DNA from: Rhodanobacter sp.
Lineage (GTDB): Bacteria > Pseudomonadota > Gammaproteobacteria > Xanthomonadales > Rhodanobacteraceae
Length of the DNA: 64,000 nt
Assembly (NCBI GenBank): GCA_030148505.1
Contig: JASBTI010000016.1
Span: 62,001-126,000 of the forward strand
Direction of reading: 5' to 3'
The position numbers and the translations under genes were made by a program. The notes beneath the pieces are model-generated. The model saw only the letters and a program-made list of their open reading frames with translations. It had not been told where the DNA came from and did not search any database. How positions within the stretch are numbered: position 1 is the stretch's first letter; each line of letters starts with the position of its first letter. Positions 34,675 through 43,926 of this stretch are shown here, in pieces.

Positions 34675-37600
34675 TTACCCCGCCGTCTGCACCTTCCCAA
34701 GCGCCTTCAACCGCTTCTTCTCCGCCTTGGCTGCCTTGCGCGCAGCGCGGCGTTCCTTGCGCCCGGCCTTGCGAATCTTGCGGTCGTAATTCCACAGGTA
34801 GATCGCCGGGGTGCTGAGCAGGGTCAGCAGCTGTGATACCAGCAGGCCGCCGACGATGGCAATGCCCAGGGGCTGGCGCATTTCCGAGCCGATGCCGAAG
34901 CCGATCGCCAACGGTAGCGCGGCACCCATGGCCACCAGGGTGGTCATGGTGATCGGACGGAAACGCACCACCGCGGCCTCCCGGATCGCATCGGGCGCGG
35001 ACAGGCCGTGCTCACGCTCCCGGACGAGGGCGAAGTCGACCATCAGGATCGCGTTTTTCTTGACGATGCCGATCAGCATCAGGATCGCGATGATCGCCAT
35101 CAATGACAGCTGCGTCTGGGTCACCAGCATCGCCAGGAACGCACCTGCGCCGGCGGCGGGCAGGGTGGAGAGAATGGTCAGCGGATGACCGAAACTTTCG
35201 TAGAGGATGCCGAGCACGATATACATCGCCAGGATCGAGCCGAGCAGCAGGATCATGCCGTTGGACTGGGCCTGCTGCATGCGCTGATTGGCCCCGGTGA
35301 AATCCACCTTGACGCCGGCTGGCAGGTTGACGGCGTAAGCGGCCTGGTTGACCAGTGCGATACCACGATCCTGCGCCACGCCCTTGGCCAGGTTGTAGGT
35401 GATGGTGGCCGCTTCCATCTGGTTGTGATGGCGGATGCGGATCGGACTGATGTTCGGCTCGACCCGTGCCAGCGCGGATAGCGGGATCATCTTCCCCTGA
35501 TCGCTGCGTACATACAGACCTAGCAGCGCCTGCGGGCTCAGATCGCCGGCCGAACTGGAACTGAGCACGACCCAGTATTGATTGATGTCGGAGTAGATCT
35601 GCGAAACCAGCCGTTGACCGAACGCGTTGTACAACACCGAGTCGATATTGCCGATGCCCACGTGCAGGCGGCCGGCAGCTTCCCGATCGATCTTCAGGGT
35701 CTGCTGCTTGCCGACCAGATCGAAGTCGCTGCCGACATCACGGAAGGCCTTGTTGGTGCGCATCTGCCGTACCATTTTCAGCGCCCACGGCTGCAGATCG
35801 CCACCGTTGCTACTGACCAGCTGGAATTCGTACTGGCCGGCATTGTCGCCGCTGCCACCGCCGCCGAGAAACTGTACCGGGGTAAGCGAGACCCGCACAT
35901 CGGGCAAGACATCGTATTTCTTCGACAACCGCTCGATGATCTTCTGGATTTTCTCGGGACGCTGGCCGGTTCCGTCACCGTAAGGTTTCAGATCGACGAA
36001 CATGCGCGCCTGGTTGCCGACGGCGCCGCCCGAACCGTTGCCGCCGAGCATGGTGAGCGTATCCAGAACGGCAGGATCCTGGCGCATGATCCGGGTCACC
36101 TGATGGGCACGCTGGGTCATCAGGCTCGGTGAAATGTTGGCATCGGCGCTGATTTGGGCCTGCAACTGCCCGGTGTCCTCTTCAGGCATGAAGGTGCCGC
36201 CGGCGGTCTTCACCACCGCAATACCCAGCACAACCGTGAGTATCAACAAAACTAGCGGCTGCCAGCGCATGAGGCGGCGGTGGTGCAGGGCCCAATCCAG
36301 AGCGCGTTCGTATTGGCGCAACAGCGCGCGATCGAAACGCGCCACCGCCAGCTCCACCCGGCCCGGCGGTTTATGATCGGCCGGTCCCCGCTGCAACAGA
36401 TAGGCACACAGCGCCGGGGTCAGCGTGAGCGAGACAAGCGCCGAGATCACCACCGCCGCAGTCAGCGTCACCGAGAATTCACGCAGCAGCAGCACCAGCA
36501 TGTTGTCGCCGAACAGCAGCGGTGCGAACACCGCCACCAGCGACAAAGTGATGGAAATCACCGTGAAGCCGATTTCGCCGACGCCCGTCATGGCAGCCTG
36601 CATCGCGGTCTCGCCGCGCTCCATGTGGCGCACGATGTTTTCGATCACCACGATGGCATCGTCAACGACGAAGCCGATGCACAGCACCAAGGCCACCAGC
36701 GACAGTGTGTTCAGCGTGTAATCGAGCGTCCACATCACCACGAACGCACCGGCCAGCGACAACGGCACGCTCAAGGTGGCGATCAGGGTCGGGCGCAGCC
36801 GGCGCAAAAATACCAACATCACCAGCACGACCAGCACGATCGAGATCAGCAGCGCTACCTCTACCTCGTGCAACGCGGACTTCGTGGTCTGGGTAAGGTC
36901 GAACACCGGCGTGAGGGTGACATTGGCCGGCAGCGACGCTGCCAGTTGTGGCAGTCGGGCGCGGATCGCCGCCACGGTGGCTATCGAATTGGCCTGCGGC
37001 CGCTTGGTGATTTGCAGCCCGATCGTGCGCTGATCGTTGAACCACGCCGCCTGGTACTTGTCCTGTTGGCCGCCGCGGACGGTAGCCACGTCGGACAGCC
37101 GCACCGGCGTGCCGTTCTTCATCGCGATCATCAGGTGGGCAAACTGCTGCGGATCGCGCAGGCCATCGTTGGCGGTCACCGTCATCTGGGTGCGACCGTT
37201 GCTCAAGGTGCCCTGCGGCGAAGTGACATTGGCGGCGCGCAGGGCATTGGCGACATCACTGGCAGTCAAACCCTTGGCGGCCAGCGCGCTGTTGTCCAGA
37301 TCTATCCGTACCGCATGCGGCGTGCCGCCGAATACTTCGACCTGGGCCACGCCATCGATCTGTGCCACTGCCGGCTTGAGTATCGTGTCGGCAAGATCGA
37401 ACAGCTTGGAATGCGCCAAGCCCTTCGAGGTCATGGTGAGGAACAGGATCGGGATCTGCGAGGTGTCGAACTTGAAATACTGCGGCGGCGACGGCATCCC
37501 CGCCGGAAGATCCACCGCGGCGGCATTCAGCGCGGCTTGCACGTCGCGCGCGGCGCTGTCTGTAGTGCGACTGAAATTGAAGCGTACCATCACCGAGGCG

Positions 37601-37863
37601 GATCCCTCGCGGGCGTTGCCGTACATCTCGTCGACACCGGGTATCTGGCCGAGGTGTCGCTCCAGCGGTGCCAGTACGGTATTGGCCATGGTTTGCGCAC
37701 TAGCGCCCGGTTGGCTGGCAACCACGTACACGCCGGGAAAATCCAGCGAGGGCAGGGCCGCCACACCGAGCAGGAAGTAGGCGCAGATACCGGCAAGGCT
37801 CAAGCCGATCGCCAGCAAGGAAGTGCCGATGGGACGACGGATCAGCGGGGCAAAAATATTCAT
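34675..37863 (-). CDS. RND-family multidrug efflux permease (HAE1/MdtB-like)
   Basis: This 1062-residue RND inner-membrane pump of the hydrophobe/amphiphile exporter family has 12 helices and two large periplasmic loops; it begins MNIFAPLIRRPIGTSLL, like MdtB/MdtC. Proton-relay region residues are visible in TM4 (VLCIGFVVDDAIVVIENIVRHME, holding the Asp pair). The C-terminus ends in a lysine/arginine-rich tail (RKERRAARKAAKAEKKRLK). The adaptor and outer-membrane gene are missing next to it. A short frame overlaps its start by four bases and may be the remnant of an upstream partner gene. Confidence 0.9.
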   Translation of the reverse strand: MNIFAPLIRRPIGTSLLAIGLSLAGICAYFLLGVAALPSLDFPGVYVVASQPGASAQTMANTVLAPLERHLGQIPGVDEMYGNAREGSASVMVRFNFSRTTDSAARDVQAALNAAAVDLPAGMPSPPQYFKFDTSQIPILFLTMTSKGLAHSKLFDLADTILKPAVAQIDGVAQVEVFGGTPHAVRIDLDNSALAAKGLTASDVANALRAANVTSPQGTLSNGRTQMTVTANDGLRDPQQFAHLMIAMKNGTPVRLSDVATVRGGQQDKYQAAWFNDQRTIGLQITKRPQANSIATVAAIRARLPQLAASLPANVTLTPVFDLTQTTKSALHEVEVALLISIVLVVLVMLVFLRRLRPTLIATLSVPLSLAGAFVVMWTLDYTLNTLSLVALVLCIGFVVDDAIVVIENIVRHMERGETAMQAAMTGVGEIGFTVISITLSLVAVFAPLLFGDNMLVLLLREFSVTLTAAVVISALVSLTLTPALCAYLLQRGPADHKPPGRVELAVARFDRALLRQYERALDWALHHRRLMRWQPLVLLILTVVLGIAVVKTAGGTFMPEEDTGQLQAQISADANISPSLMTQRAHQVTRIMRQDPAVLDTLTMLGGNGSGGAVGNQARMFVDLKPYGDGTGQRPEKIQKIIERLSKKYDVLPDVRVSLTPVQFLGGGGSGDNAGQYEFQLVSSNGGDLQPWALKMVRQMRTNKAFRDVGSDFDLVGKQQTLKIDREAAGRLHVGIGNIDSVLYNAFGQRLVSQIYSDINQYWVVLSSSSAGDLSPQALLGLYVRSDQGKMIPLSALARVEPNISPIRIRHHNQMEAATITYNLAKGVAQDRGIALVNQAAYAVNLPAGVKVDFTGANQRMQQAQSNGMILLLGSILAMYIVLGILYESFGHPLTILSTLPAAGAGAFLAMLVTQTQLSLMAIIAILMLIGIVKKNAILMVDFALVREREHGLSAPDAIREAAVVRFRPITMTTLVAMGAALPLAIGFGIGSEMRQPLGIAIVGGLLVSQLLTLLSTPAIYLWNYDRKIRKAGRKERRAARKAAKAEKKRLKALGKVQTAG

Positions 37864-37961
37864 GGCACTTCCCTGGCCAGCAGGTAGGGTGGCTGATCCA
37901 CACGGCGGATCGGCCGCGCGGCGGCGTCCGTGGTTCCGGCGTTGGCATCAACCTGCATCAT
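37860..37961 (-). pseudogene. 33-codon remnant overlapping start of RND permease
   Basis: This frame ends ...RRVDQPPYLLAREVP and its TGA overlaps the RND ATG as ATGA, the junction seen inside efflux operons. The frame continues open upstream without a ribosome site or a recognisable adaptor. It may be the last codons of a deleted mdtA/mdtB-like gene, or chance. Confidence 0.35.
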
Positions 37962-38009
37962 GCGCACTTTATGCCAGTTGTCGCGACAATGCGTATGTGC
38001 CTGAAGTCC

Positions 38010-38034
38010 ACACCCTGTCAAAAGACAGGGGTGT
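38010..38034. other. hairpin ACACCCTGTC-AAAA-GACAGGGGTGT
   Basis: A 10-bp inverted repeat with one bulge and an AAAA loop, between btuB's end and the RND gene. It may be a terminator without U-run, or an operator for the RND gene 150 bases downstream. Confidence 0.35.
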
Positions 38035-38151
38035 ACAGGTACGCCCCTTGAGGCGTGACGCAGCCAGAGCCTGCCGCTCAGCTTCAGCGGCGACTAGCGT
38101 CCGCGACAGCTCCTGAAGACTTTCTCTAGCGCAAGGATACGGGCCTAGTGG

Positions 38152-40059
38152 CTACTTCATCACGGGGCTATAACGCAGGGTCAGGTACCAGGTGCGGCCC
38201 AGCTGGTTGTAGTAATAGGCCGTCTCGTAGCGGTGATCGAAGGCGTTGGATAGTCGCGCCTGAATCTGCCAAGTCGGGGCCAGATGATAGCTGGCGCGGA
38301 AGGCCATCGTACTGTAGCCGCCGAGTCGATGGACGTTGGCGAGATCATCGTAGCTGTGGCCGGCGGCATATACCGTCGCGCCCACGCCGAAGGCGCCAAA
38401 GCGGTGATCCAGATCGAGCCGCGCGGTGCGCTCGGGCCGGCGTGGTAGCCAGTGACCCCGATTGGCACCACCTTCGCTCAACGGCTGCTGCAGCGTCAGA
38501 TAACCCTGCATACGCCAGCCGCCGAGCGTTGTCCCCAACTGCGCCTCAAGGCCTCGAATCCTCGCTTGGTTGATGTTTCGCGGGTAGTAGTGGCTGTCCA
38601 GCGTGATCAGCTGATCGATCCGCGTCTGGTAGGCATTCAATCCCCAATGCCAGCCGTTGAGTTGTTGCGCAAGACCAAGCTCAGCGCTGCGCGAGGTCTC
38701 CGGCTTGAGATCCGGATTGGCCGAGGCGATGCCGTAGAACGGCGGGTAGTACAAGTCATTGAAGGTTGGCGCGTGGAAAGCCGTGCCGTAGCTGGCCATC
38801 AGCCGCAGACCGTGATCGAAGTGATAGCCCCAGGCCAGCGCACCGGTATCGTGATCGCCGAACTGCTGGTTGCGATCGCGCCGCAGCGACGCCTGCACCT
38901 CGTTGCGATCGAAACGGATCTGATACTGCGCGTAGCCGCCAAGGTCGTCGCGGCTGGTCGCCAGATACCCGGTACTGCTGTTGACCTGCTCCTGCTGGTA
39001 GTCCGCGCCCACCGTCAGGCTTTGATTGCGGGTCAGGCTGATGTCGTTTTGCCACGACAGCTGGTTGCGACGGGAATCGGTGTAGCCGGTGGCTGTGCGC
39101 GGGTAGTAGGTGCCGTAGTAGGTGCCCTGGTAGGTGGTAGAGGACAAATCCTTGGTCTGCCCCCCGGTCAGGGTGACTTGCCACGCATCAAGCGGTGAAA
39201 AACTCAGCCGCGCGCTGGCCACACGTTGCTCGTTGATCGCCCGATTGCCACCATAGGGGCTGCCGGTGTAGCCGATGTCGTTCTTGCTGCGCAGCCAGTC
39301 AACCGCCAGTTCGGTGCCGTTGTCCCAACGATATCCCGCATTGGCCAGACCGTTCCAGTTGCGGAATGCGTCGGGCCGCGGATCGTCGACGAAGCAGCCT
39401 GCGCCCGCTTCCGCCGCACCCATTCGACATGCCGGGATACCGCCGGTGTACTGGCCCCCAAGACTGAGGTTGTACCAGGCGTTTTTATCGCCGCCGGACA
39501 CGCCTGCCTCGCTACCGAACAGGCCGTGGCTGCCAGCGGTCATGCTCAGCGACGGTACAACGCCGCCGTTGCGGTGGCCGTGGCGGGTAAAGATCTGGAC
39601 CACGCCACCAATGGCATCGGCGCCGTACAGGCTTGAACGCGGGCCGCGCACGATCTCAATCCGCTCGATCTGGTCCACCGGAATCTGCTCCAGCGAAGCC
39701 AGCCCGGCCGTCACCGAACCGATCCGCATGCCGTCGAGCAACACCAGTGTCTGCGTCGAATTGGTGCCACGCAAAAACAGCGAGGTCTGTGCACCGAGAC
39801 CGCCGGACTGCGCCAACGTGACGCCGGGTAAGCCCGTCAGCAAATCGGCTACCGAAGCTGGTTGCAGCCGCTCGATGTCGGCACGGGTAATCACGGTAAC
39901 CGACGACAAGGCCTCGTCGACGGTGATCGCGGTACGCGTGGCGGTGACGATCACCGGGTCCAGCGCCCGGGTGCCATCCTGTGCTCCGACTCCCTGTTCG
40001 ACGGCATGAGCCGCCATGGTGCAACTCAGCAGCGCCGCTGCCAGCAAAGACTTTTTCAT
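38152..40059 (-). CDS. btuB: TonB-dependent vitamin B12 receptor
   Basis: This 635-residue outer-membrane receptor has a signal peptide (MKKSLLAAALLSCTMAAHA), a TonB box DPVIVTATRT, and a plug with RGPRSSLYGADAIGG typical of BtuB. Barrel strands run to YNQLGRTWYLTLRYSP. The ATG at 40059 has GGAG five bases before it; an in-frame extension runs upstream through the riboswitch and is not real. It is controlled by the cobalamin riboswitch ahead of it, which confirms the substrate class. Confidence 0.92.
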   Translation of the reverse strand: MKKSLLAAALLSCTMAAHAVEQGVGAQDGTRALDPVIVTATRTAITVDEALSSVTVITRADIERLQPASVADLLTGLPGVTLAQSGGLGAQTSLFLRGTNSTQTLVLLDGMRIGSVTAGLASLEQIPVDQIERIEIVRGPRSSLYGADAIGGVVQIFTRHGHRNGGVVPSLSMTAGSHGLFGSEAGVSGGDKNAWYNLSLGGQYTGGIPACRMGAAEAGAGCFVDDPRPDAFRNWNGLANAGYRWDNGTELAVDWLRSKNDIGYTGSPYGGNRAINEQRVASARLSFSPLDAWQVTLTGGQTKDLSSTTYQGTYYGTYYPRTATGYTDSRRNQLSWQNDISLTRNQSLTVGADYQQEQVNSSTGYLATSRDDLGGYAQYQIRFDRNEVQASLRRDRNQQFGDHDTGALAWGYHFDHGLRLMASYGTAFHAPTFNDLYYPPFYGIASANPDLKPETSRSAELGLAQQLNGWHWGLNAYQTRIDQLITLDSHYYPRNINQARIRGLEAQLGTTLGGWRMQGYLTLQQPLSEGGANRGHWLPRRPERTARLDLDHRFGAFGVGATVYAAGHSYDDLANVHRLGGYSTMAFRASYHLAPTWQIQARLSNAFDHRYETAYYYNQLGRTWYLTLRYSPVMK

Positions 40060-40202
40060 GTTCGCTCCTCGGCCGCGCACCCGCGCACGGCTCATGTCAT
40101 GCAGTGAGCTGGCGGATAGCGCGTGAGGGACAGAACAACGGGCAGGGAGGGATCGCCACAGCACGTGGTTCAGCCTCGCCCACCGCGAGCCCACCAGGAA
40201 AT

Positions 40203-40400
40203 CGTCCAGGCCGGTCTCCGGGCTTGCGAGCGACAGGCGGTATCCGCCTTGCCCCGAACAGCGCCTTCCCGTGCCGTGCACAGTGGCCTTCGCCGTTCGA
40301 AAAACTCGCTTACCGTTGCGGGGGCAGCGCCGGCCTTGCAGTGCATCGCGCACCACGCACCGGCTTCCCGTTTCATCCCTTTGGGCGTACGCCCTCGAGA
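40203..40400 (-). ncRNA. cobalamin riboswitch
   Basis: Read on the minus strand, this leader has GGGAAGCCGGTG, the conserved GCTGCCCCCGCAACGGTAA, and the B12 box GCCCGGAGACCGGCC at its end. These are the hallmarks of the cobalamin riboswitch. It lies 143 bases upstream of the btuB start codon, and adenosylcobalamin binding would shut off expression. Confidence 0.95.
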
Positions 40401-40446
40401 CACCTGAACTAAACGGGACTTTAACGGCGGCGGCACGCGCTCGCAA

Positions 40447-40753
40447 TGGGATAGCGGTAAATCGAGCTTATTGTTCTTAAAATGATACCAATCATGGAAA
40501 ATATGACATGAAACTTGCAAATTCAGAACAATTGTAATGGCGTCGCGATATATTTCTACAAAAACGTAACAAATTGTATTGACGCAAGGTTTTGCGATGG
40601 CTTAAGGTCGAGCGACAAGTCAGTCGACGCTGCGAAAGATCAAGTGTTTGCAATATGTCAACGAAAGCTTTGGCTGCCCACCGACTTGTTTGCTCAGCGC
40701 ATGAAAATGCGTTATTCGGCCGCTCGGCCTTACTCTGGGGAGAGTCCTTCACA
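40447..40753. other. leader region upstream of the Oar-like receptor
   Basis: This region carries the divergent promoters of the riboswitch transcript and the TonB receptor. On the receptor side it is AT-rich and has one ATTGGTAT word on the minus strand (40485-40492). A weak TTGACG lies at about 40578. No small gene could be supported. Confidence 0.4.
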
Positions 40754-43700
40754 ATGACCATTCGAAATAAAAAACGCGCGCCACTCTGGCGCCACACAGC
40801 GCTGGCCGCGGCCTTGAGCATGAGCTTGGGCGGCGTCGCCATGGCACAGTCAACCTCAGGAGCGATCTTCGGGCAGGCCCCTGTCACGTCAGGCGAAACC
40901 ATCGTGGTACAGGGCGCCTCGGGCATCAGACGCACCGCCAAGGTCGACCAGGAAGGCCGCTACAACATCGGTTCGCTGCCAGTAGGCACCTACTCCGTGA
41001 CTCTGATGCGTGACGGACAAGCTGTTTCCTCTCGCTCTGATGTGACCATTCGCGTAGGTGCCGGTACGGAAGTCTCCTTCTCCAGCGCCGCCTCACCCGA
41101 GGGCGCGAGGAACCTCGGTGTCCTCACCGTCACGGCAAATTCCCTTCCAACTATTGATGTGACTGGTGTCGACTCGCGTACCGTAATTACCGCCCAGCAA
41201 CTGAGTCAGCTGCCTCTGGGGCGTTCGACTGAGGCCATTGCGTTGCTGGCGCCGGGCGCGATTGGCGGCAGCAGCTTTTTCACCGGCCCCACAGGCAATC
41301 CGTTGGTGTCGTTCAATGGTGCCAGCGTCACGGAGAATGCCTATTACATCAACGGTATGAACGTGACCGACCCGCTGAACGGCCTGGGTGGCATCAATCT
41401 GCCTTACGGCTCAATCGAGCAGCTGGAAATCCTGTCCGGTGGCTACAGCGCCGCCTACGGTCGTTCCGATGGCGGCGTCATCAGCCAGATCGGCAAGCGC
41501 GGAACCAACGAATGGCACTTCGGCGCGCAAGTGCTGTACACGCCTGACTGGGGTCGCGGCGACCCGGTCAACATTTACTATCCGAAGGCAAGTGCTTCGG
41601 CTGGCCAAATCTACCAGTATCGCCGTGACAACAAGTCCACGACCACGGTCGAGAGCATCTATGCCGGCGGACCGCTGATTAAGGACAAGCTGTTCCTGTT
41701 TGCGTCTGCCGAAGGCAGCCGGCAGGCTGGCGAGAATGTCGGCACCAAGAGCAGCTCACCGACAGTGCGGAACTACGTCTACAACGATCCGAAGTGGTAT
41801 GCGAAGCTGGATTGGAACATCAACGACAGCAATCTTCTTGAACTTACCGGAGCGTCAACCAAGAGCAGCTACTCCGGCAATATCTATGATTACAACTACG
41901 ACCAGCATACCTACGGCAACTATGTCTCCGCTGATCAGCACACCAAGACCGCGGCGTCGATGTGGATCGCCAAATACACTGGCTACCTTACTGACAATCT
42001 GACGGTCAGCGCCCAGTACGGCAAACAGGTCACCGACCTCTATACCGAACTGGCGCCAGGCTTTGACCCGAGCCTGATCCGGATCCTGGGTGGCGACCTG
42101 CAGAACCCTGCTCTGTCCGGTGGCGGCGGCGGCATCACCAACAATCAGACCATTCTTACCACGACCGATCCGTCACATCAGGTCAAAGGTGCCAACTACC
42201 GTGTCGATCTGACCTATGTGTTCGGCGATCACACGATCACCGCCGGTATCGACAACCAGCGTACCCAGGACTTGAATGACGGCAGATACATCCCGACCAA
42301 TGCCGGCTACGCCTGGGAGTACGACAAAACAGCCACTCCGACCACCGAAATCCTTGCCGGTCAGGTTGATGCGCCAGCCACGTACCCAGGTGGTGCGCAA
42401 GGTTATTTCGTCGACAAGTATGTATTCAGGTCGGCTGCATCGATCCAGGTAGACCAGCGCGCCCAGTACATTGAAGATGCGTGGCAGGTCAACGACCGCT
42501 GGCTGGTCAAACTGGGACTCCGCAACGACCAGTTCACCAATTACAACAATAGCGGGCAGGCCTATATCCGCCAGACCAAGCCACAATGGGCGCCGCGGCT
42601 TGGCTTTAGCTGGGACGTTAATGGTGATTCCAGCTTCAAAGTCTATGGCAATGCCGGCCGCTACTACCTGGCGCTTCCTACCAGCGTAGCCCTCCGCGGA
42701 GCCTCGGGTTCGCTTTATACCCGCGAGTACTACACGTATACCGGGATTGATCCGACCACCGGCTACCCCACTGGCCTCACGCCGGTGAACACCGTGAAGG
42801 GCCCCGGCGTACCTATCTCGTCAAATAACGAGTATGGCCAGGCCCCTGACCCACACACCGTAACCGCTACCAATCTTAAAGCACAATATCAGGATGAATA
42901 CATCGCCGGCTTCGACAAGAAGTTCAATGACGCCTGGACCTATGGCGCCAAGCTGACATGGCGAAGCCTCAAGAACATGATCGATGACACGTGCAACTAC
43001 CAGTTGTACGAGGCGAAGGCCACCACTCTCGGCCTGGACACCACGAATCTTCGTGGTTGTTACTTCTTCAACCCAGGTCGTGGCGCCACCTTCCAGGTGC
43101 CTAACGGCACCGGTGGCTACGGTCAGCTTTCGTTGAACAGCGTCGAACTTGGTTTCGCCCACGCCAAGCGCAATTATTACGCCGCCAATTTGTACTTGGA
43201 GCATCCGTTTGACGGTACCTGGTATGGCAAGATCGACTACACCTACTCAAAGAGCTATGGCAATTCCGAGGGCCAGGTACGGTCCGATATAGGCCAGCAG
43301 GACATCGCCGCCACCGTGGACTGGGATTATCCGTCGTTGATGGAATACGCTGGAGGTCGTCTGGCCAATGACCGCAGGCATCAGTTGAAGATCTACGGCA
43401 GCTATCGGGTAGCACCCGAGTGGATGGTTTCGGCCAATCTCGCCGTACTCTCGGGCGCACCCAGCAACTGTCTGGGTGCGTTCGGCCCGAATCAGACCTA
43501 TCCAGCCTACGGTGGTCCGTACTATCACTGGTGCAACGGCAAACCGGCGCCATCTGGCACGGCTGGTGACACCCCGTGGCAGAAAACGGTATCGCTGAAT
43601 GTCGAGTATCGCCCGGCATTCGCCGACAAGAAGCTGGCATTCAATGTCCAGGTGAACAACCTGTTCGATGAGCAGGTCACTACTCAGTACTATGACTACA

Positions 43701-43777
43701 ACACCTCCAACTACCGCCGCGTGCGGTATACGCAGGCTCCGCGCTATGTGCGGTTCGGCGTGACTTACGACTATTAA
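40754..43777 (+). CDS. Oar-like TonB-dependent receptor with carboxypeptidase-regulatory domain
   Basis: This 1007-residue outer-membrane receptor has a signal (ALSMSLGGVAMAQS), then a CarboxypepD_reg beta domain (TIVVQGASGIRRTAKVDQEGRYNIGSLPVGTYSVTL), a plug (NGLGGINLPYGSIEQLEILSG region) and a barrel ending in VRFGVTYDY. Oar-like receptors are numerous in Xanthomonadales and import complex carbohydrates or peptides. The ATG at 40754 has GGGGAG about 12 bases ahead; the reading frame is open 54 codons further without signal features. A strong terminator follows. The ligand is not clear; neighbouring nagA suggests an amino-sugar polymer. Confidence 0.86.
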   Translation: MTIRNKKRAPLWRHTALAAALSMSLGGVAMAQSTSGAIFGQAPVTSGETIVVQGASGIRRTAKVDQEGRYNIGSLPVGTYSVTLMRDGQAVSSRSDVTIRVGAGTEVSFSSAASPEGARNLGVLTVTANSLPTIDVTGVDSRTVITAQQLSQLPLGRSTEAIALLAPGAIGGSSFFTGPTGNPLVSFNGASVTENAYYINGMNVTDPLNGLGGINLPYGSIEQLEILSGGYSAAYGRSDGGVISQIGKRGTNEWHFGAQVLYTPDWGRGDPVNIYYPKASASAGQIYQYRRDNKSTTTVESIYAGGPLIKDKLFLFASAEGSRQAGENVGTKSSSPTVRNYVYNDPKWYAKLDWNINDSNLLELTGASTKSSYSGNIYDYNYDQHTYGNYVSADQHTKTAASMWIAKYTGYLTDNLTVSAQYGKQVTDLYTELAPGFDPSLIRILGGDLQNPALSGGGGGITNNQTILTTTDPSHQVKGANYRVDLTYVFGDHTITAGIDNQRTQDLNDGRYIPTNAGYAWEYDKTATPTTEILAGQVDAPATYPGGAQGYFVDKYVFRSAASIQVDQRAQYIEDAWQVNDRWLVKLGLRNDQFTNYNNSGQAYIRQTKPQWAPRLGFSWDVNGDSSFKVYGNAGRYYLALPTSVALRGASGSLYTREYYTYTGIDPTTGYPTGLTPVNTVKGPGVPISSNNEYGQAPDPHTVTATNLKAQYQDEYIAGFDKKFNDAWTYGAKLTWRSLKNMIDDTCNYQLYEAKATTLGLDTTNLRGCYFFNPGRGATFQVPNGTGGYGQLSLNSVELGFAHAKRNYYAANLYLEHPFDGTWYGKIDYTYSKSYGNSEGQVRSDIGQQDIAATVDWDYPSLMEYAGGRLANDRRHQLKIYGSYRVAPEWMVSANLAVLSGAPSNCLGAFGPNQTYPAYGGPYYHWCNGKPAPSGTAGDTPWQKTVSLNVEYRPAFADKKLAFNVQVNNLFDEQVTTQYYDYNTSNYRRVRYTQAPRYVRFGVTYDY

Positions 43778-43800
43778 ATAGCAAGCTTAAAGTGTGATCC

Positions 43801-43832
43801 AAAAATGCCGGAGCTACGCTCCGGCATTTTTT
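43801..43832 (+). terminator. rho-independent terminator after the Oar-like receptor
   Basis: AAAAATGCCGGAGC-TAC-GCTCCGGCATTTTTT forms a 14-bp perfect stem with a 3-base loop and a T-run. It follows the receptor stop by 24 bases and can work on both strands. Confidence 0.9.
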
Positions 43833-43895
43833 CACGCGAGCGACGAAGCGATGGATAGCGAGGGACCCCAGGTCGAAAGCCTCATGGGGGGAGTC

Positions 43896-43925
43896 TCACA
43901 ATCGGTAGCCTGCTACCGATTGTGA
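43896..43925. terminator. perfect 13-bp hairpin immediately after nagA
   Basis: TCACAATCGGTAG-CCTG-CTACCGATTGTGA is a perfect inverted repeat that ends one base from the nagA stop codon. No T-run follows on the minus strand, so termination or RNA protection is possible but not certain. Confidence 0.5.
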
Positions 43926-43926
43926 T

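Noticed and set aside
36280-37887. 535-codon plus-strand frame opposite the RND pump
   Set aside because: Shadow with Arg/His/Gln-rich low-complexity sequence; the minus-strand pump is certain.
40060-40446. In-frame N-terminal extension of btuB
   Set aside because: It runs through the cobalamin riboswitch; the signal peptide and ribosome site start at 40059.
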